Source: Tellurirhabdus bombi | Lineage (GTDB): Bacteria > Bacteroidota > Bacteroidia > Cytophagales > Spirosomataceae | Length of the DNA stretch: 64,000 nt | Assembly: GCF_021484805.1 (NCBI RefSeq) | Contig: NZ_CP090557.1 | Coordinates: forward strand, 4,786,001 to 4,850,000 | Reading direction: 5' to 3' | The notes under the pieces: generated by a model | Database searches by the model: none | What the model was told of the DNA's origin: nothing | The model's input: the letters and a program-made list of their open reading frames with translations, nothing else | In this document: positions 24,499 through 33,410 of the stretch, one piece after another | How positions within the stretch are numbered: the stretch's first letter is position 1 | Layout: the number at the start of each line of letters is the position of its first letter | Translations under genes and position numbers: made by a program

Positions 24499-25932
24499 TC
24501 ACTTGAGAATTGCTTTTAACTTTTCTACGGCGTCACGCGCATGGGCGTCGTTTCCAATCAGGTCGCTAATGGTCTGAATCGCGTGAATAACCGTACTGTG
24601 GTCGCGTCCCCCGAAATGATACCCAATGGATTTCAGCGACAATTCAGTTTTTTCTTTGGCCAGAAACATCGCAATCTGCCGGGGGTATACCAGTTCTTTC
24701 TTCCGGCTCTTACTTTTCAGATCAATAATGGTCACTTTGAAGTAATCGGCGACGGCCTCCTGCACCGAATCAATCGTCACTTCCTTATCGACATCAATCA
24801 CAATGTTGCGCAGCACACTCCGTGCCAGTTCCAGGTCAATGTCCCGCCGGGCGAGCGAAGCCTGCGCCATCAACGAAACAATGACGCCTTCCAGTTCACG
24901 AACGTTGGTATTGATGCTGTGCGCCAGATATTCAATGACGCTATAATCGATATAAACGCCTTCAGAAAGTAATTTTTTTTGAATAATGGCGATCCGGGTT
25001 TCCAGGTCGGGCGTTTGTAAATCAGCCGAAAGTCCCCATTTAAATCGCGACAAAAGGCGATCCTGTAACCCCTGCAAATCACGGGGTGCGCGGTCGGAAG
25101 TCATGATGATTTGCTTACCCGACTGGTGCAGATGATTAAAAACGTGGAAAAACGTTTCCTGCGTTTTTTCCTTTCCCGCCAGAAACTGAATATCGTCGAT
25201 AATCAGGACGCCAACCTGCATGTAAAAATTCGTAAAATCACGCAGCGTATCCGTTCGGATGGCATTGATGAACTGATTCGTAAATTTTTCGGAAGAAACA
25301 TACAGGACGAATTTATCCTGATTGGTATTTTTGATGTGATTGCCGATGGCCTGCACCAGGTGCGTTTTTCCCAGTCCAACGCCGCCGTAAATCATCAATG
25401 GATTAAACGAGGTTACGCCCGGACGTTGCGCCACGGCAAAGCCCGCCGACCGGCCCAGTCGGTTGCAATCGCCTTCCACGAAATTGTCAAACGTATACGT
25501 CGGGTTGAGGTAGGAATCCAGTTGCAGCGAGTCCAGGTCCTTCATTTCGAAGGGACTCCGCAGAATATCGGCGTTGACGTTATCCGGCTTGGCGCTTTGG
25601 GTTGTTTTGGTGGTTGGCACATTCACCGTCAACGGACGGCTGCGCTCATCTCCCTGATCAACAATAATGGAATATTGCAATTGCCCTTCCGGCCCGATGG
25701 CAAAATCAAGGGCTTTTCGCAGTACGTGCACATAGTTTTCCTCCAGCCATTCATAGAAAAACTGGCTTGGCACCTGAATGGTCAGTTCCTTCTCGTGCAG
25801 ACGCAGAGGCACAATCGGCTCGAACCAGGTGCGGAAGCTCTGGTCGGGGATGCTCTCTCTGATAATCTGCACACACCGGTTCCAGACCGTTACGGCTTCT
25901 CGTTGGATACTATTTTGCACGGTTACGTTCAC
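24499..25932 (-). CDS. dnaA: Chromosomal replication initiator protein DnaA
   Basis: 477 residues. It binds DnaA boxes and opens the origin in an ATP-dependent way. Domain I (about 15-95), a linker, the AAA+ core with Walker A GGVGLGKTHL and Walker B LIIDDIQFL, and domain IV with the DNA-binding GGRDHSTVIHAI are all present. No cluster of DnaA boxes was seen in the upstream spacer, and neither dnaN nor recF is adjacent, so the origin is probably elsewhere. A strong Bacteroidota promoter precedes it. Confidence 0.98.
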   Translation of the reverse strand: MNVTVQNSIQREAVTVWNRCVQIIRESIPDQSFRTWFEPIVPLRLHEKELTIQVPSQFFYEWLEENYVHVLRKALDFAIGPEGQLQYSIIVDQGDERSRPLTVNVPTTKTTQSAKPDNVNADILRSPFEMKDLDSLQLDSYLNPTYTFDNFVEGDCNRLGRSAGFAVAQRPGVTSFNPLMIYGGVGLGKTHLVQAIGNHIKNTNQDKFVLYVSSEKFTNQFINAIRTDTLRDFTNFYMQVGVLIIDDIQFLAGKEKTQETFFHVFNHLHQSGKQIIMTSDRAPRDLQGLQDRLLSRFKWGLSADLQTPDLETRIAIIQKKLLSEGVYIDYSVIEYLAHSINTNVRELEGVIVSLMAQASLARRDIDLELARSVLRNIVIDVDKEVTIDSVQEAVADYFKVTIIDLKSKSRKKELVYPRQIAMFLAKEKTELSLKSIGYHFGGRDHSTVIHAIQTISDLIGNDAHARDAVEKLKAILK

Positions 25933-25986
25933 TATTACGGCATCTCAAAAACCCATTTCTAAAAGATTAAGCGCGAAAAAGGGAGA

Positions 25987-26016
25987 CAAAAGTAGAAAAA
26001 AAACCGATACCTTCAA
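25987..26016 (-). promoter_or_regulatory. dnaA promoter, full -33/-7 match
   Basis: On the minus strand: TTG (26014-26016), a 19-base spacer, then TACTTTTG (25987-25994), a perfect TAnnTTTG. It lies about 55 bases before the dnaA ATG. Confidence 0.7.
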
Positions 26017-26188
26017 GGTCTCTGCCGTTTAACTGTTTCATCAAAAATACATTGTACCCGGGAGGGTGTCAATACACTAGGATAGTTCATTGAAATAATC
26101 CAACCCATATGAGCAACTTCCCTTTGCCCTGTATAGTTTGCTTTAAAAAGACCTACCTTTAGCCCTGTAAACGAGCGCCTGTAAACGA

Positions 26189-27577
26189 ATGTCTTCATCT
26201 ATCGACTCAATTCTTTCGGAGGCTTTTTCCGCCGCTGACGCTGCCCAATGGAAGCAGCAGATTATTGCTGATTTGAAAGACCGCGAATGGGATACGCTCC
26301 GTTGGCAAACCCTGGAGGGCTTTTCGCTGGAACCTTTCTATACCGCCACCGACGTTGATGCGACACCGCCCGAACACCAGAGAGGATTACTTACTAAGCA
26401 GTCTCCTGGCTGGCTCACACTACCAGAAATCAGCTTCGACGAAGCCAAAGCCACAAACAGAAGACTGCACGAGTGGTTCACTAAAGGGGCAGATGGCGCT
26501 TTGATTGACATACGTTCTAACCCCGATTTATCCCTAACGGACCTGTCCCACCTGCTCAATGGGTTAAAAATGAGCGAAACGCCTCTTTGGTTTCGCGGAA
26601 ATGCACAAGCCGGCGAACTAGCCCAGGCACTTGGTTTACTTTTACCTTATCAGCTCAAAGGAGGAATTATTGACGATGCGTTCGCGCATTGGTTACAAAC
26701 AGGCATAAAGCCGGATACCGCCCTGGAAGCCATTGCCGCCGCTACGCACCAGACGCTGGATTCAGGGCAGTTCAGGACCGCGACCGTTAGCAGCCACGCT
26801 TTTCACAACGCCGGGGCCACAGCCACGCAGGAACTGGCCTTTACGCTTAGTGCGCTGACGGATCTTTACGATTACCTGACCGAGACGGGCCTAACGCTGA
26901 AACAACTTGTTCCCAAAACTCTGGTGTCACTTTCGGTAGGAACGAGTTATTTTATGGAGATCGCCAAGCTTCGTGCCCTGCGTATTTTGCTGAGCCGTTT
27001 TATCCAGGCGTTCAATTCGCCCCTGGACCCCACTTCTTTTTTCATGATCCACAGCCAAACATCCCCTTTTTACGAGGCCGCAGCCATTCCCTATACGAAT
27101 CTACTTCGTGCCACCACCGAAACCATGTCTGCCGTTATCGGGGGTTGCGATGCCATCACCGTTCGGCCTTACGATGCCGTTCTTGGGGCTACCTCTTCGT
27201 TCTCCGACCGGATTGCCCTCAATATTTCTACGCTTTTGAAAGAAGAGTCTTACCTGAATAAAGTCAGTGACCCCGCCGCCGGTTCGTATTATCTGGAGCA
27301 TCTAACGACCCAGTTAGTCGACAAGGCATGGCAGCTTTTTCGCCAGGTGGAGCAATTAGGTGGCTTGCAGCAAGCTGTCGAAACGGGTTTCGTTCAGGAA
27401 GAAATCAATAAGGCGTATGAGGCTAAAAAAGAGGCCATACACCAGGGCAAAATCCTAGTGGGTGTCACCAAATTCCGGGTTGACGAAACGCCAACCATCC
27501 CATCCGTAAAAGTACCCGACCCGAACGAGTCAGCAGCCATTTTACCAGACAGACGGTTGGCGGAAGGTTTTGAATAA
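26189..27577 (+). CDS. mutA: Methylmalonyl-CoA mutase small subunit (catalytically inactive partner)
   Basis: 462 residues. It resembles the small subunit that pairs with the B12-dependent large subunit to interconvert succinyl-CoA and L-methylmalonyl-CoA. The TIM-barrel part is recognisable (DLKDREWDTLRWQTLEGFSLEPFY; LVSLSVGTSYFMEIAKLRALR; DPAAGSYYLEHLT). The C-terminal B12-like domain of longer small subunits is missing: the protein ends soon after the barrel. The large-subunit gene is about 12.7 kb away, with a Sus-type locus in between. It is convergent with the FAD oxidoreductase gene, seven bases apart. Confidence 0.85.
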   Translation: MSSSIDSILSEAFSAADAAQWKQQIIADLKDREWDTLRWQTLEGFSLEPFYTATDVDATPPEHQRGLLTKQSPGWLTLPEISFDEAKATNRRLHEWFTKGADGALIDIRSNPDLSLTDLSHLLNGLKMSETPLWFRGNAQAGELAQALGLLLPYQLKGGIIDDAFAHWLQTGIKPDTALEAIAAATHQTLDSGQFRTATVSSHAFHNAGATATQELAFTLSALTDLYDYLTETGLTLKQLVPKTLVSLSVGTSYFMEIAKLRALRILLSRFIQAFNSPLDPTSFFMIHSQTSPFYEAAAIPYTNLLRATTETMSAVIGGCDAITVRPYDAVLGATSSFSDRIALNISTLLKEESYLNKVSDPAAGSYYLEHLTTQLVDKAWQLFRQVEQLGGLQQAVETGFVQEEINKAYEAKKEAIHQGKILVGVTKFRVDETPTIPSVKVPDPNESAAILPDRRLAEGFE

Positions 27578-27584
27578 GTACCCT

Positions 27585-29549
27585 TTATTTCGTGTTTAAT
27601 CCGGCTAAGGCACCATCGGGCAGCTTGCGCGCCGACTCATACAAAGCCTGTAGAACCTGCCCGCGTGTCTGGCCTTCTTTCGCCGCAAACGGGATGGTTT
27701 TATCAATCCGGCGCTTCCAATCAGCTAGTTCAGTCGCTGTAGCGGGGCGGTCCAGCTCGGCTTTCCAGTCGGGTAAAAAACCACGCAGGGCAAAAAACTG
27801 CAAGGCTTCAAACTGCGGATGGTTTGGCTTTACATCCGAGAAATACATCAGAATGCCTTTCTGCTTAATGAGTTCTTCCTGCAACAGCCGCCTGGACAAC
27901 TGACTAACTTTCTGCTTTTTACTTAAACAAAGACTGGCCGCCACGCCCGCCGCGTGCCCCAAAGCCATCCAGCACGGCTCCATCCGCAGGGTTGAAAAAC
28001 CGAGGTGGGTTCCCGAGACAGGAACCGGCGCCAGCAAGTTTTCAATCTGACCGGCAGTTCCTTTCGTTGGCACAATTGTTCCAAAGGGAACGGTATAGGG
28101 TCGGGTCGGGTAACTCAAAAAACCATCCAGGTGAATGCGCCCCGTTTCCCGCTTCCGAACGGCGTGGGAATCAATGGCGTAATGGCTGGCGGTTATGCTG
28201 TCGGCGTGAATGGGTGGTCGGGCTCCGGGCGTGGCGGGCTGCGCATCGTGCGTGGTAAACCAGTATTGCCCTTTCATGCGCCGCCCTTCCCGCACGTATA
28301 CCTGACGCGGGAAGTTGTTGTTATCGGTATATTCGTCTTTGGCCAACCCCCAGTTAGCAATGGATTTGCGGTACCATTCCGGCATTTCGGGGTCGTTTTG
28401 CGCAAAATAAAACAGGCCGAGAATGTAATCCCGCAGCCGGTCCGCGAAGCGATCCCGCCACTCCCAACCCGAAGCGGGCCAGGGCCAGTTTTCTTCCGGT
28501 AAGTCGGTGGAAAGAAACGCAAAATGCTGGTTGTTGCCGTCTGTTTTTCCATTTGGCAACTTCACGATATTGGTGATTCGGAGGATGCCTTCCGGCGTTC
28601 CCGTCACGATGGGCGGTAATCCCTGCTGCCGCCGTTTCTTGTTTTCTTCGCGCTGGGCGGGTGTTAACTTTTTGATGGCTACGCCTGTAAAATTACCCGT
28701 CCAGGTGTCTTCGATAAACGAAACGTATTCGTCCCGGTTGTATGTTTTTGGCTTTTGGATGGGCACCCGGTTGGCGGGGTTTTCCGTAATACAAACCCGG
28801 TAATTAAACGATTGAATCGAATTATCGCCCTGATACGTTGTGCCGGGGCCTTCTTCGCCCGCCCAGTACTTGTACAACTGGCCCGCTCCGTGTTCGTTAA
28901 AGTCGCTTTTTCCCTCACGACCAATTACATACGGCACACCCGCCGCCGCGATCAGATCGCCTTCATACGTTGCGTCCAGGAAGAACGAGCCCGTATAGCT
29001 TTCCACCTGATTGGTTGTGCGGTTCAGGATTTTGGCCTGCCGAATCCCGCCTGATTCAATAACCAGATTCTCGGGAAATGCATCAAACTGCCGCATCGTT
29101 AACACCGTCACATTGGGTTGTTCCTTCAGCATCTCCGTAAAAACCTGTTCCGCGATTGAAGGCTCAAAATGATAGCCATCTGAACAGTCTTTTACCTGCT
29201 GGGAATCAGCTCCGTACTTTTTAACGTAGTATTGTTGAATGCGTTGAATGAATTCCAGAAAAAGGCCACCTGTTGCTCCTCGGGTAGCGATATCGGTAGC
29301 CCCTAATCCGTTGGCGGGCAAGCCCCCAATATGACCGGTGCGCTCCAGCAAAAGTGACTTTTTACCCATGCGGGCGGCGGCTACGGCGGCCATGATACCG
29401 GCGGGCGTGCCTCCGATAATAACCAGGTCATACGATGGATCGGCTGCCGTTCCGGCGAAAGTCGCAGGATTCATTGTAGACAGGCCCGTCGATATACCCA
29501 GCCCGCTCAGACTGGAAAGTTTTAAATATTCTCGGCGTGATAACTTCAT
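27585..29549 (-). CDS. Exported FAD-dependent oxidoreductase (FAD_oxidored family), Tat-type signal
   Basis: 654 residues. It begins with a twin-arginine-like signal (SRREYLK, then a moderately hydrophobic stretch), suggesting export in folded, FAD-loaded form. The Rossmann FAD site is VIIGGTPAGIMAAVAAARMG with LLLERTGHIGGLPANGLGATDI. The rest matches the FAD_oxidored family common in Bacteroidota glycan loci; its reaction is unknown. Last gene of the susC-susD-oxidoreductase-oxidoreductase run, 45 bases after its paralogue. Confidence 0.85.
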   Translation of the reverse strand: MKLSRREYLKLSSLSGLGISTGLSTMNPATFAGTAADPSYDLVIIGGTPAGIMAAVAAARMGKKSLLLERTGHIGGLPANGLGATDIATRGATGGLFLEFIQRIQQYYVKKYGADSQQVKDCSDGYHFEPSIAEQVFTEMLKEQPNVTVLTMRQFDAFPENLVIESGGIRQAKILNRTTNQVESYTGSFFLDATYEGDLIAAAGVPYVIGREGKSDFNEHGAGQLYKYWAGEEGPGTTYQGDNSIQSFNYRVCITENPANRVPIQKPKTYNRDEYVSFIEDTWTGNFTGVAIKKLTPAQREENKKRRQQGLPPIVTGTPEGILRITNIVKLPNGKTDGNNQHFAFLSTDLPEENWPWPASGWEWRDRFADRLRDYILGLFYFAQNDPEMPEWYRKSIANWGLAKDEYTDNNNFPRQVYVREGRRMKGQYWFTTHDAQPATPGARPPIHADSITASHYAIDSHAVRKRETGRIHLDGFLSYPTRPYTVPFGTIVPTKGTAGQIENLLAPVPVSGTHLGFSTLRMEPCWMALGHAAGVAASLCLSKKQKVSQLSRRLLQEELIKQKGILMYFSDVKPNHPQFEALQFFALRGFLPDWKAELDRPATATELADWKRRIDKTIPFAAKEGQTRGQVLQALYESARKLPDGALAGLNTK

Positions 29550-29594
29550 AAAATAGAGCCGGGATTACCCGGAAAATTCTTTTGGATCAGACAA

Positions 29595-31616
29595 TCAATT
29601 TCTCGACACAGGCACGAACAGAACAGCATCCGCCACCGCCGAACCATCGGCTTCTTTTGTAGCAATTTCGACGTAACCTGTCTTTCCCGGTGCGAGGGTA
29701 TATTCGCCCAGTGATACCCACTCACCCGATGTCTGGCCTACAACCACCACATCATTTGGCTTCACCGTGATCTCTTTGCTGGTTTTGCCATCCGAAACCG
29801 TGATGCCTAACTGAGACGTTGGCTTTTCAACGCGCGGGAAGTAAGTAAATACCTGATACTTACCGGCCTTTTGAATGGTAGGCGTAAACCGGACGTGGCT
29901 TTTGCTTTGTCCGTCGTTCACTAGAAAAGAGGGGCCGTAGCCGCCTTTGCTTTTGCTATCCTTCCATTCACCAGAAACCATTACGGCTCCTTTATCATCA
30001 TTGTCTACCAGAATTTCCGGTATGCTTCCGTCAGCCAGCGGATTGACTTTCAACGTGTTTTGCAGCTTGGCTATGTCCACCTTCTGCACGCTGGTTTTCG
30101 CATCAATGGCCATAACGGCTGCCTGGGCGGACGACTGGCCCAGCACCATAAAGACAGGCTCCATCCGAATCGAACCATAGGCAATGTGCGTTGCCGACAT
30201 ACAAACCGGCACCAGCAGGTTGGTACATTCGGCTTCTTTTGGTATTAGCGAACGATACGCAATCGGGTACGGACCGAAGCCGCCGATTTCTACGTTGCCT
30301 TCGTTTTTAGCCATCATCTTGCCATCTTTTTCGACCACAATCCGCTGGCAATTGTGCGAATCCATCGTATAGGCCGCCATTCCGACGCCATCCTTTACAA
30401 CTTCTTTGCCTTGGCAATTCGCCTGCGTCATCACGTAGCTGCCGATCATGCGGCGGGCCTCCCGGATGTACAGCTGCGGCGACCAGTTTCCCGAATCCAT
30501 GTATTCATCCTTAGGGTAGCCCCACTTCAGCATTTGCTCCCGAAGCTCCTGTGGCACGCGTGAATCATGGCCAAAGAAATACAGCAAGCCCTTGGTATAC
30601 AGTTCGTGATCCCGAATAATCTGCTCCCGCTTTTCATAACTGGCGTCCGGATAATCATAATTCATGCCGATCATATCGGTTGAAAAGCCATTCCGGTTGT
30701 TGATGTCCGTCTTTTTGTTGGGCATGCCGCTCCAGATAAAATAATCGTTGAGCGAGCGTTTCTGCGGCTGCGCGTTGATTAGCCGGACAAGCAGTTCAAA
30801 TTTCGTGGAATCGTACCCCGCCGGGCGCGTAATAGCTACCTGGTTGGCCGGATCGGAAGACAAACAAATGCGGTAATTGTAGGCCTGTACCTTGCGGTCG
30901 CCTGTGCCGTCCGGGTCCAGCTTGGCTGGGCTAACGCCCCAAACCAGCCCAGAATTTGGGTTTCCGGGTGTTTTGTACGGGTCAATGCCATCTGGCAACT
31001 GGTGCCCTTTCATCAATTGAACCCCGCTGATGGTTTCGTTGTATTGTTTGTTATCCTCGCGTCCAACGATGTACGAAACGCCCGCTTTCGCCATCAGGTC
31101 GCCTTCGTAGGAGCAATCAATGAACATCTTGGCCCGCACGGTTCTGCGCTCCGATGGTTTGTCAGATCGTTCCAGCACAATCTCCTGAATCTGAGCCCCT
31201 TTTTTACGGACGCTGTTGAGACGATGAGTAAACAAAACATCAACATTACCCCGCTTAACGTAATCTTTGAAAAGATCTTCGGCCACGTGCGGCTCAAAAA
31301 TCCACTGTTCAAATTTGCCGTAATGCTGGCCGATGCGCCGGTAATAATCGCGCGCTAGTCCGGTAATGGCGTATTTATTGCCAATATCTGTCAAGCCCAG
31401 ACCGCCCGTAGTCATGCCGCCCAAATGCTTGCCGGGTTCAATTAATAGAACCGTCTTGCCTTGTTTTTTGGCGGTATAAGCGGCAATTACCCCGCCTGAA
31501 GTACCACCGTAAACACAAATATCTACCTCGCTGACTGATTGCGCCGCCGCCGGAAATAGAAAGGCTACGAAACAGATAAGCCCGATAGCCGCTTTACAGG
31601 AAATCGTTTTAGTCAT
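29595..31616 (-). CDS. Exported FAD-dependent oxidoreductase with golvesin/xanthan-lyase-type C-terminal domain
   Basis: 673 residues. A Sec-type signal peptide (AIGLICFVAFLFPAAAQS) precedes an FAD site (VYGGTSGGVIAAYTAKKQG; GKHLGGMTTGGLGLTDIG). The oxidoreductase part is homologous to the next gene throughout. From about residue 545 there is an additional beta-sandwich domain with FTPTIQKAGKYQVFTYFP and ADAVLFVPV, resembling golvesin-type C-terminal domains that bind carbohydrate or protein. It is 90 bases after susD with a stem-loop in the gap. Substrate unknown; a sugar or glycoside is plausible from context. Confidence 0.85.
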   Translation of the reverse strand: MTKTISCKAAIGLICFVAFLFPAAAQSVSEVDICVYGGTSGGVIAAYTAKKQGKTVLLIEPGKHLGGMTTGGLGLTDIGNKYAITGLARDYYRRIGQHYGKFEQWIFEPHVAEDLFKDYVKRGNVDVLFTHRLNSVRKKGAQIQEIVLERSDKPSERRTVRAKMFIDCSYEGDLMAKAGVSYIVGREDNKQYNETISGVQLMKGHQLPDGIDPYKTPGNPNSGLVWGVSPAKLDPDGTGDRKVQAYNYRICLSSDPANQVAITRPAGYDSTKFELLVRLINAQPQKRSLNDYFIWSGMPNKKTDINNRNGFSTDMIGMNYDYPDASYEKREQIIRDHELYTKGLLYFFGHDSRVPQELREQMLKWGYPKDEYMDSGNWSPQLYIREARRMIGSYVMTQANCQGKEVVKDGVGMAAYTMDSHNCQRIVVEKDGKMMAKNEGNVEIGGFGPYPIAYRSLIPKEAECTNLLVPVCMSATHIAYGSIRMEPVFMVLGQSSAQAAVMAIDAKTSVQKVDIAKLQNTLKVNPLADGSIPEILVDNDDKGAVMVSGEWKDSKSKGGYGPSFLVNDGQSKSHVRFTPTIQKAGKYQVFTYFPRVEKPTSQLGITVSDGKTSKEITVKPNDVVVVGQTSGEWVSLGEYTLAPGKTGYVEIATKEADGSAVADAVLFVPVSRN

Positions 31617-31642
31617 GGAAAAAAGATTTAGGGAGTTAGGAT

Positions 31643-31671
31643 ACTAGCTCCTGCATTTGAGAGGAGCTAGT
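31643..31671 (-). other. Intercistronic stem-loop between susD and the oxidoreductase gene
   Basis: ACTAGCTCCT (31643-31652) pairs exactly with AGGAGCTAGT (31662-31671), 9-base loop, no T run beyond. It probably sets transcript processing or stability between the two cistrons. Confidence 0.5.
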
Positions 31672-31706
31672 GTCGTTACAAAAAAATCAACAAGGGAGAA
31701 CACCCA

Positions 31707-33371
31707 TTAATAGCCTGTATTTTGGACTAAAGCTTTGTTTGTTACAGTCTCGATGTATGGAATTGGCCACAAATAATCCCGGTTTGGATTGAAAATGCGT
31801 AGTTCCACAACGCGCATATCGGCCCGGTTTGGCACTTTACTGTAATCTGGGGTTCCATTTTCGTCGATGGCCGGAGCGGCGGCCAGTAGTCCTTTCGGAA
31901 TGCGACCGAGGAAGTTGCCACTCATTACTTTTTCGGCAATTTTCCAGCGGCGAATGTCTATCAACCGAACGCCTTCGTTAGCCAGCTCATATTTCCGTTC
32001 CTTCCGAACGATGGAGCGCAGTTCAGCCTGGGTTTTACCCGCCTTGATAGCGGGCATATTCACCGTTGGGCGCTGGCGCACCGCGTTGATGGCATCGTAT
32101 ACCGACTGGTCAATTTGATTGGCTTCAATCTTGGCCTCAGCGTACGTTAGCAGTACCTCAGCATAGCGAAGCAGAATCACGTTCAGTTCAGAGTTACTGC
32201 GGTCGTCCTTGTCCGTCAAGTCGGTGTATTTCCGCCAGCAGTATCCCGTGTAGGTAGCAAACGCATGGATAGCATCCTGGTTGTCAATGCGGGCACCCGT
32301 TGTATAGTTGATCGTTTTGACGCTGTCCTTATGGGTTTCGAACTTGAAATTAAAGTAATTCGAACCCGGCACAGCCAGTGAAAGATCCAGACGCGGATCG
32401 CGGTTTTTAAACGGATCTCTTGAATTATAAAGCGGTGATTTATCGATGGATAAGCCGTCTGTACACTCGTAGGAATCCACCAATGCCTGACCCGGCACTT
32501 TGTTGGAAGCGCCCTGAGCATTCCGCGACAGGAAGTTCTGCGGCGTACCGTGCGTCAGCGTTCCTTTCAGGTATTGCAGCGCAAAAATGATTTCGCTCGA
32601 TGTCTGGCCTCTGTACGAAAACAATTCCCCAAAGTTAGCGTGCAGTTTATGGGTATTCAAGTCCATGACATCCTTGGCTGCCTTCGCCGCCACATCCCAC
32701 TTCGCGTTGAACAGCGCCGTGCGGGCTTTAGTTGCCAGCGCGGCCGCCTTCACCGCCCGCCCGTTGTTTTTAGCATCGTAGCTGTTGGGTAAATTCTTGG
32801 CGGCTTCGTCCAACTCATTCATAATGAACGTGGCGCATTCTTCTTTTGTGCTTTTCGGAATCTGCGACTCGGCAATACCGATCGTCTTGGTCACCAGTGG
32901 AACACCGCCAAACAACTCGATCAGGTAGTGGTACATAAATGCCCGCACAAAACGCGCTTCGGCCTGGTAGCGCGCATATAGCGTAGCGTCCATTTTGCCT
33001 TCCAGCTTGTTCATGTTATCCAGAATGAAGTTACAACGACCGATAATTTTGTACGATTCATTCCAGACCGAACGCGTAAAGCCATTGTTGCTATCGTGCG
33101 CACCCTTTCCGATTTGCTGCCAGGCGCTATTGTTGCGGTCCCAGCTAATGTCGGTGCAGTTGTCCAGCAAAAGCGGCAGCGGCATTCCATCGCTGACGTG
33201 GAAGTTCATGCCTTTGTAACAGCCGTTGACGGCCAGTTCCAGTTCGCTGGCGTTGGTAAAATAAGACTGGTCGGCGGGGCCTTCCAGCGGATAACGCTCC
33301 AGGTAATCTTCGCAGGAGGTCGTGCTGAACATCAAGCCAACAGCCAGAACTAAGTATTTTATCTTTTTCAT
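31707..33371 (-). CDS. RagB/SusD-family nutrient-binding outer-membrane lipoprotein
   Basis: 554 residues. Lipoprotein signal ending in TTSC (Cys20), then SusD-type helices including RFVRAFMYHYLIELFGGVPLV (about 145-165), with DIRRW and the C-terminal PIPYIE near the end. It caps the SusC channel on the cell surface and captures a glycan or other nutrient. It lies 39 bases after susC on the same strand. Confidence 0.95.
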   Translation of the reverse strand: MKKIKYLVLAVGLMFSTTSCEDYLERYPLEGPADQSYFTNASELELAVNGCYKGMNFHVSDGMPLPLLLDNCTDISWDRNNSAWQQIGKGAHDSNNGFTRSVWNESYKIIGRCNFILDNMNKLEGKMDATLYARYQAEARFVRAFMYHYLIELFGGVPLVTKTIGIAESQIPKSTKEECATFIMNELDEAAKNLPNSYDAKNNGRAVKAAALATKARTALFNAKWDVAAKAAKDVMDLNTHKLHANFGELFSYRGQTSSEIIFALQYLKGTLTHGTPQNFLSRNAQGASNKVPGQALVDSYECTDGLSIDKSPLYNSRDPFKNRDPRLDLSLAVPGSNYFNFKFETHKDSVKTINYTTGARIDNQDAIHAFATYTGYCWRKYTDLTDKDDRSNSELNVILLRYAEVLLTYAEAKIEANQIDQSVYDAINAVRQRPTVNMPAIKAGKTQAELRSIVRKERKYELANEGVRLIDIRRWKIAEKVMSGNFLGRIPKGLLAAAPAIDENGTPDYSKVPNRADMRVVELRIFNPNRDYLWPIPYIETVTNKALVQNTGY

Positions 33372-33410
33372 GCTTCTGAAATCAATTGAAAAGGTGAACG
33401 GAGGGTATGT

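Noticed and set aside
25111-25962. 283-codon plus-strand frame antisense to dnaA
   Set aside because: dnaA has all its motifs in the other direction; the antisense frame is a codon-use artefact.
25933-26188. Possible replication origin next to dnaA
   Set aside because: No cluster of TTATCCACA-like boxes and no AT-rich repeat array; only the dnaA promoter is clear.
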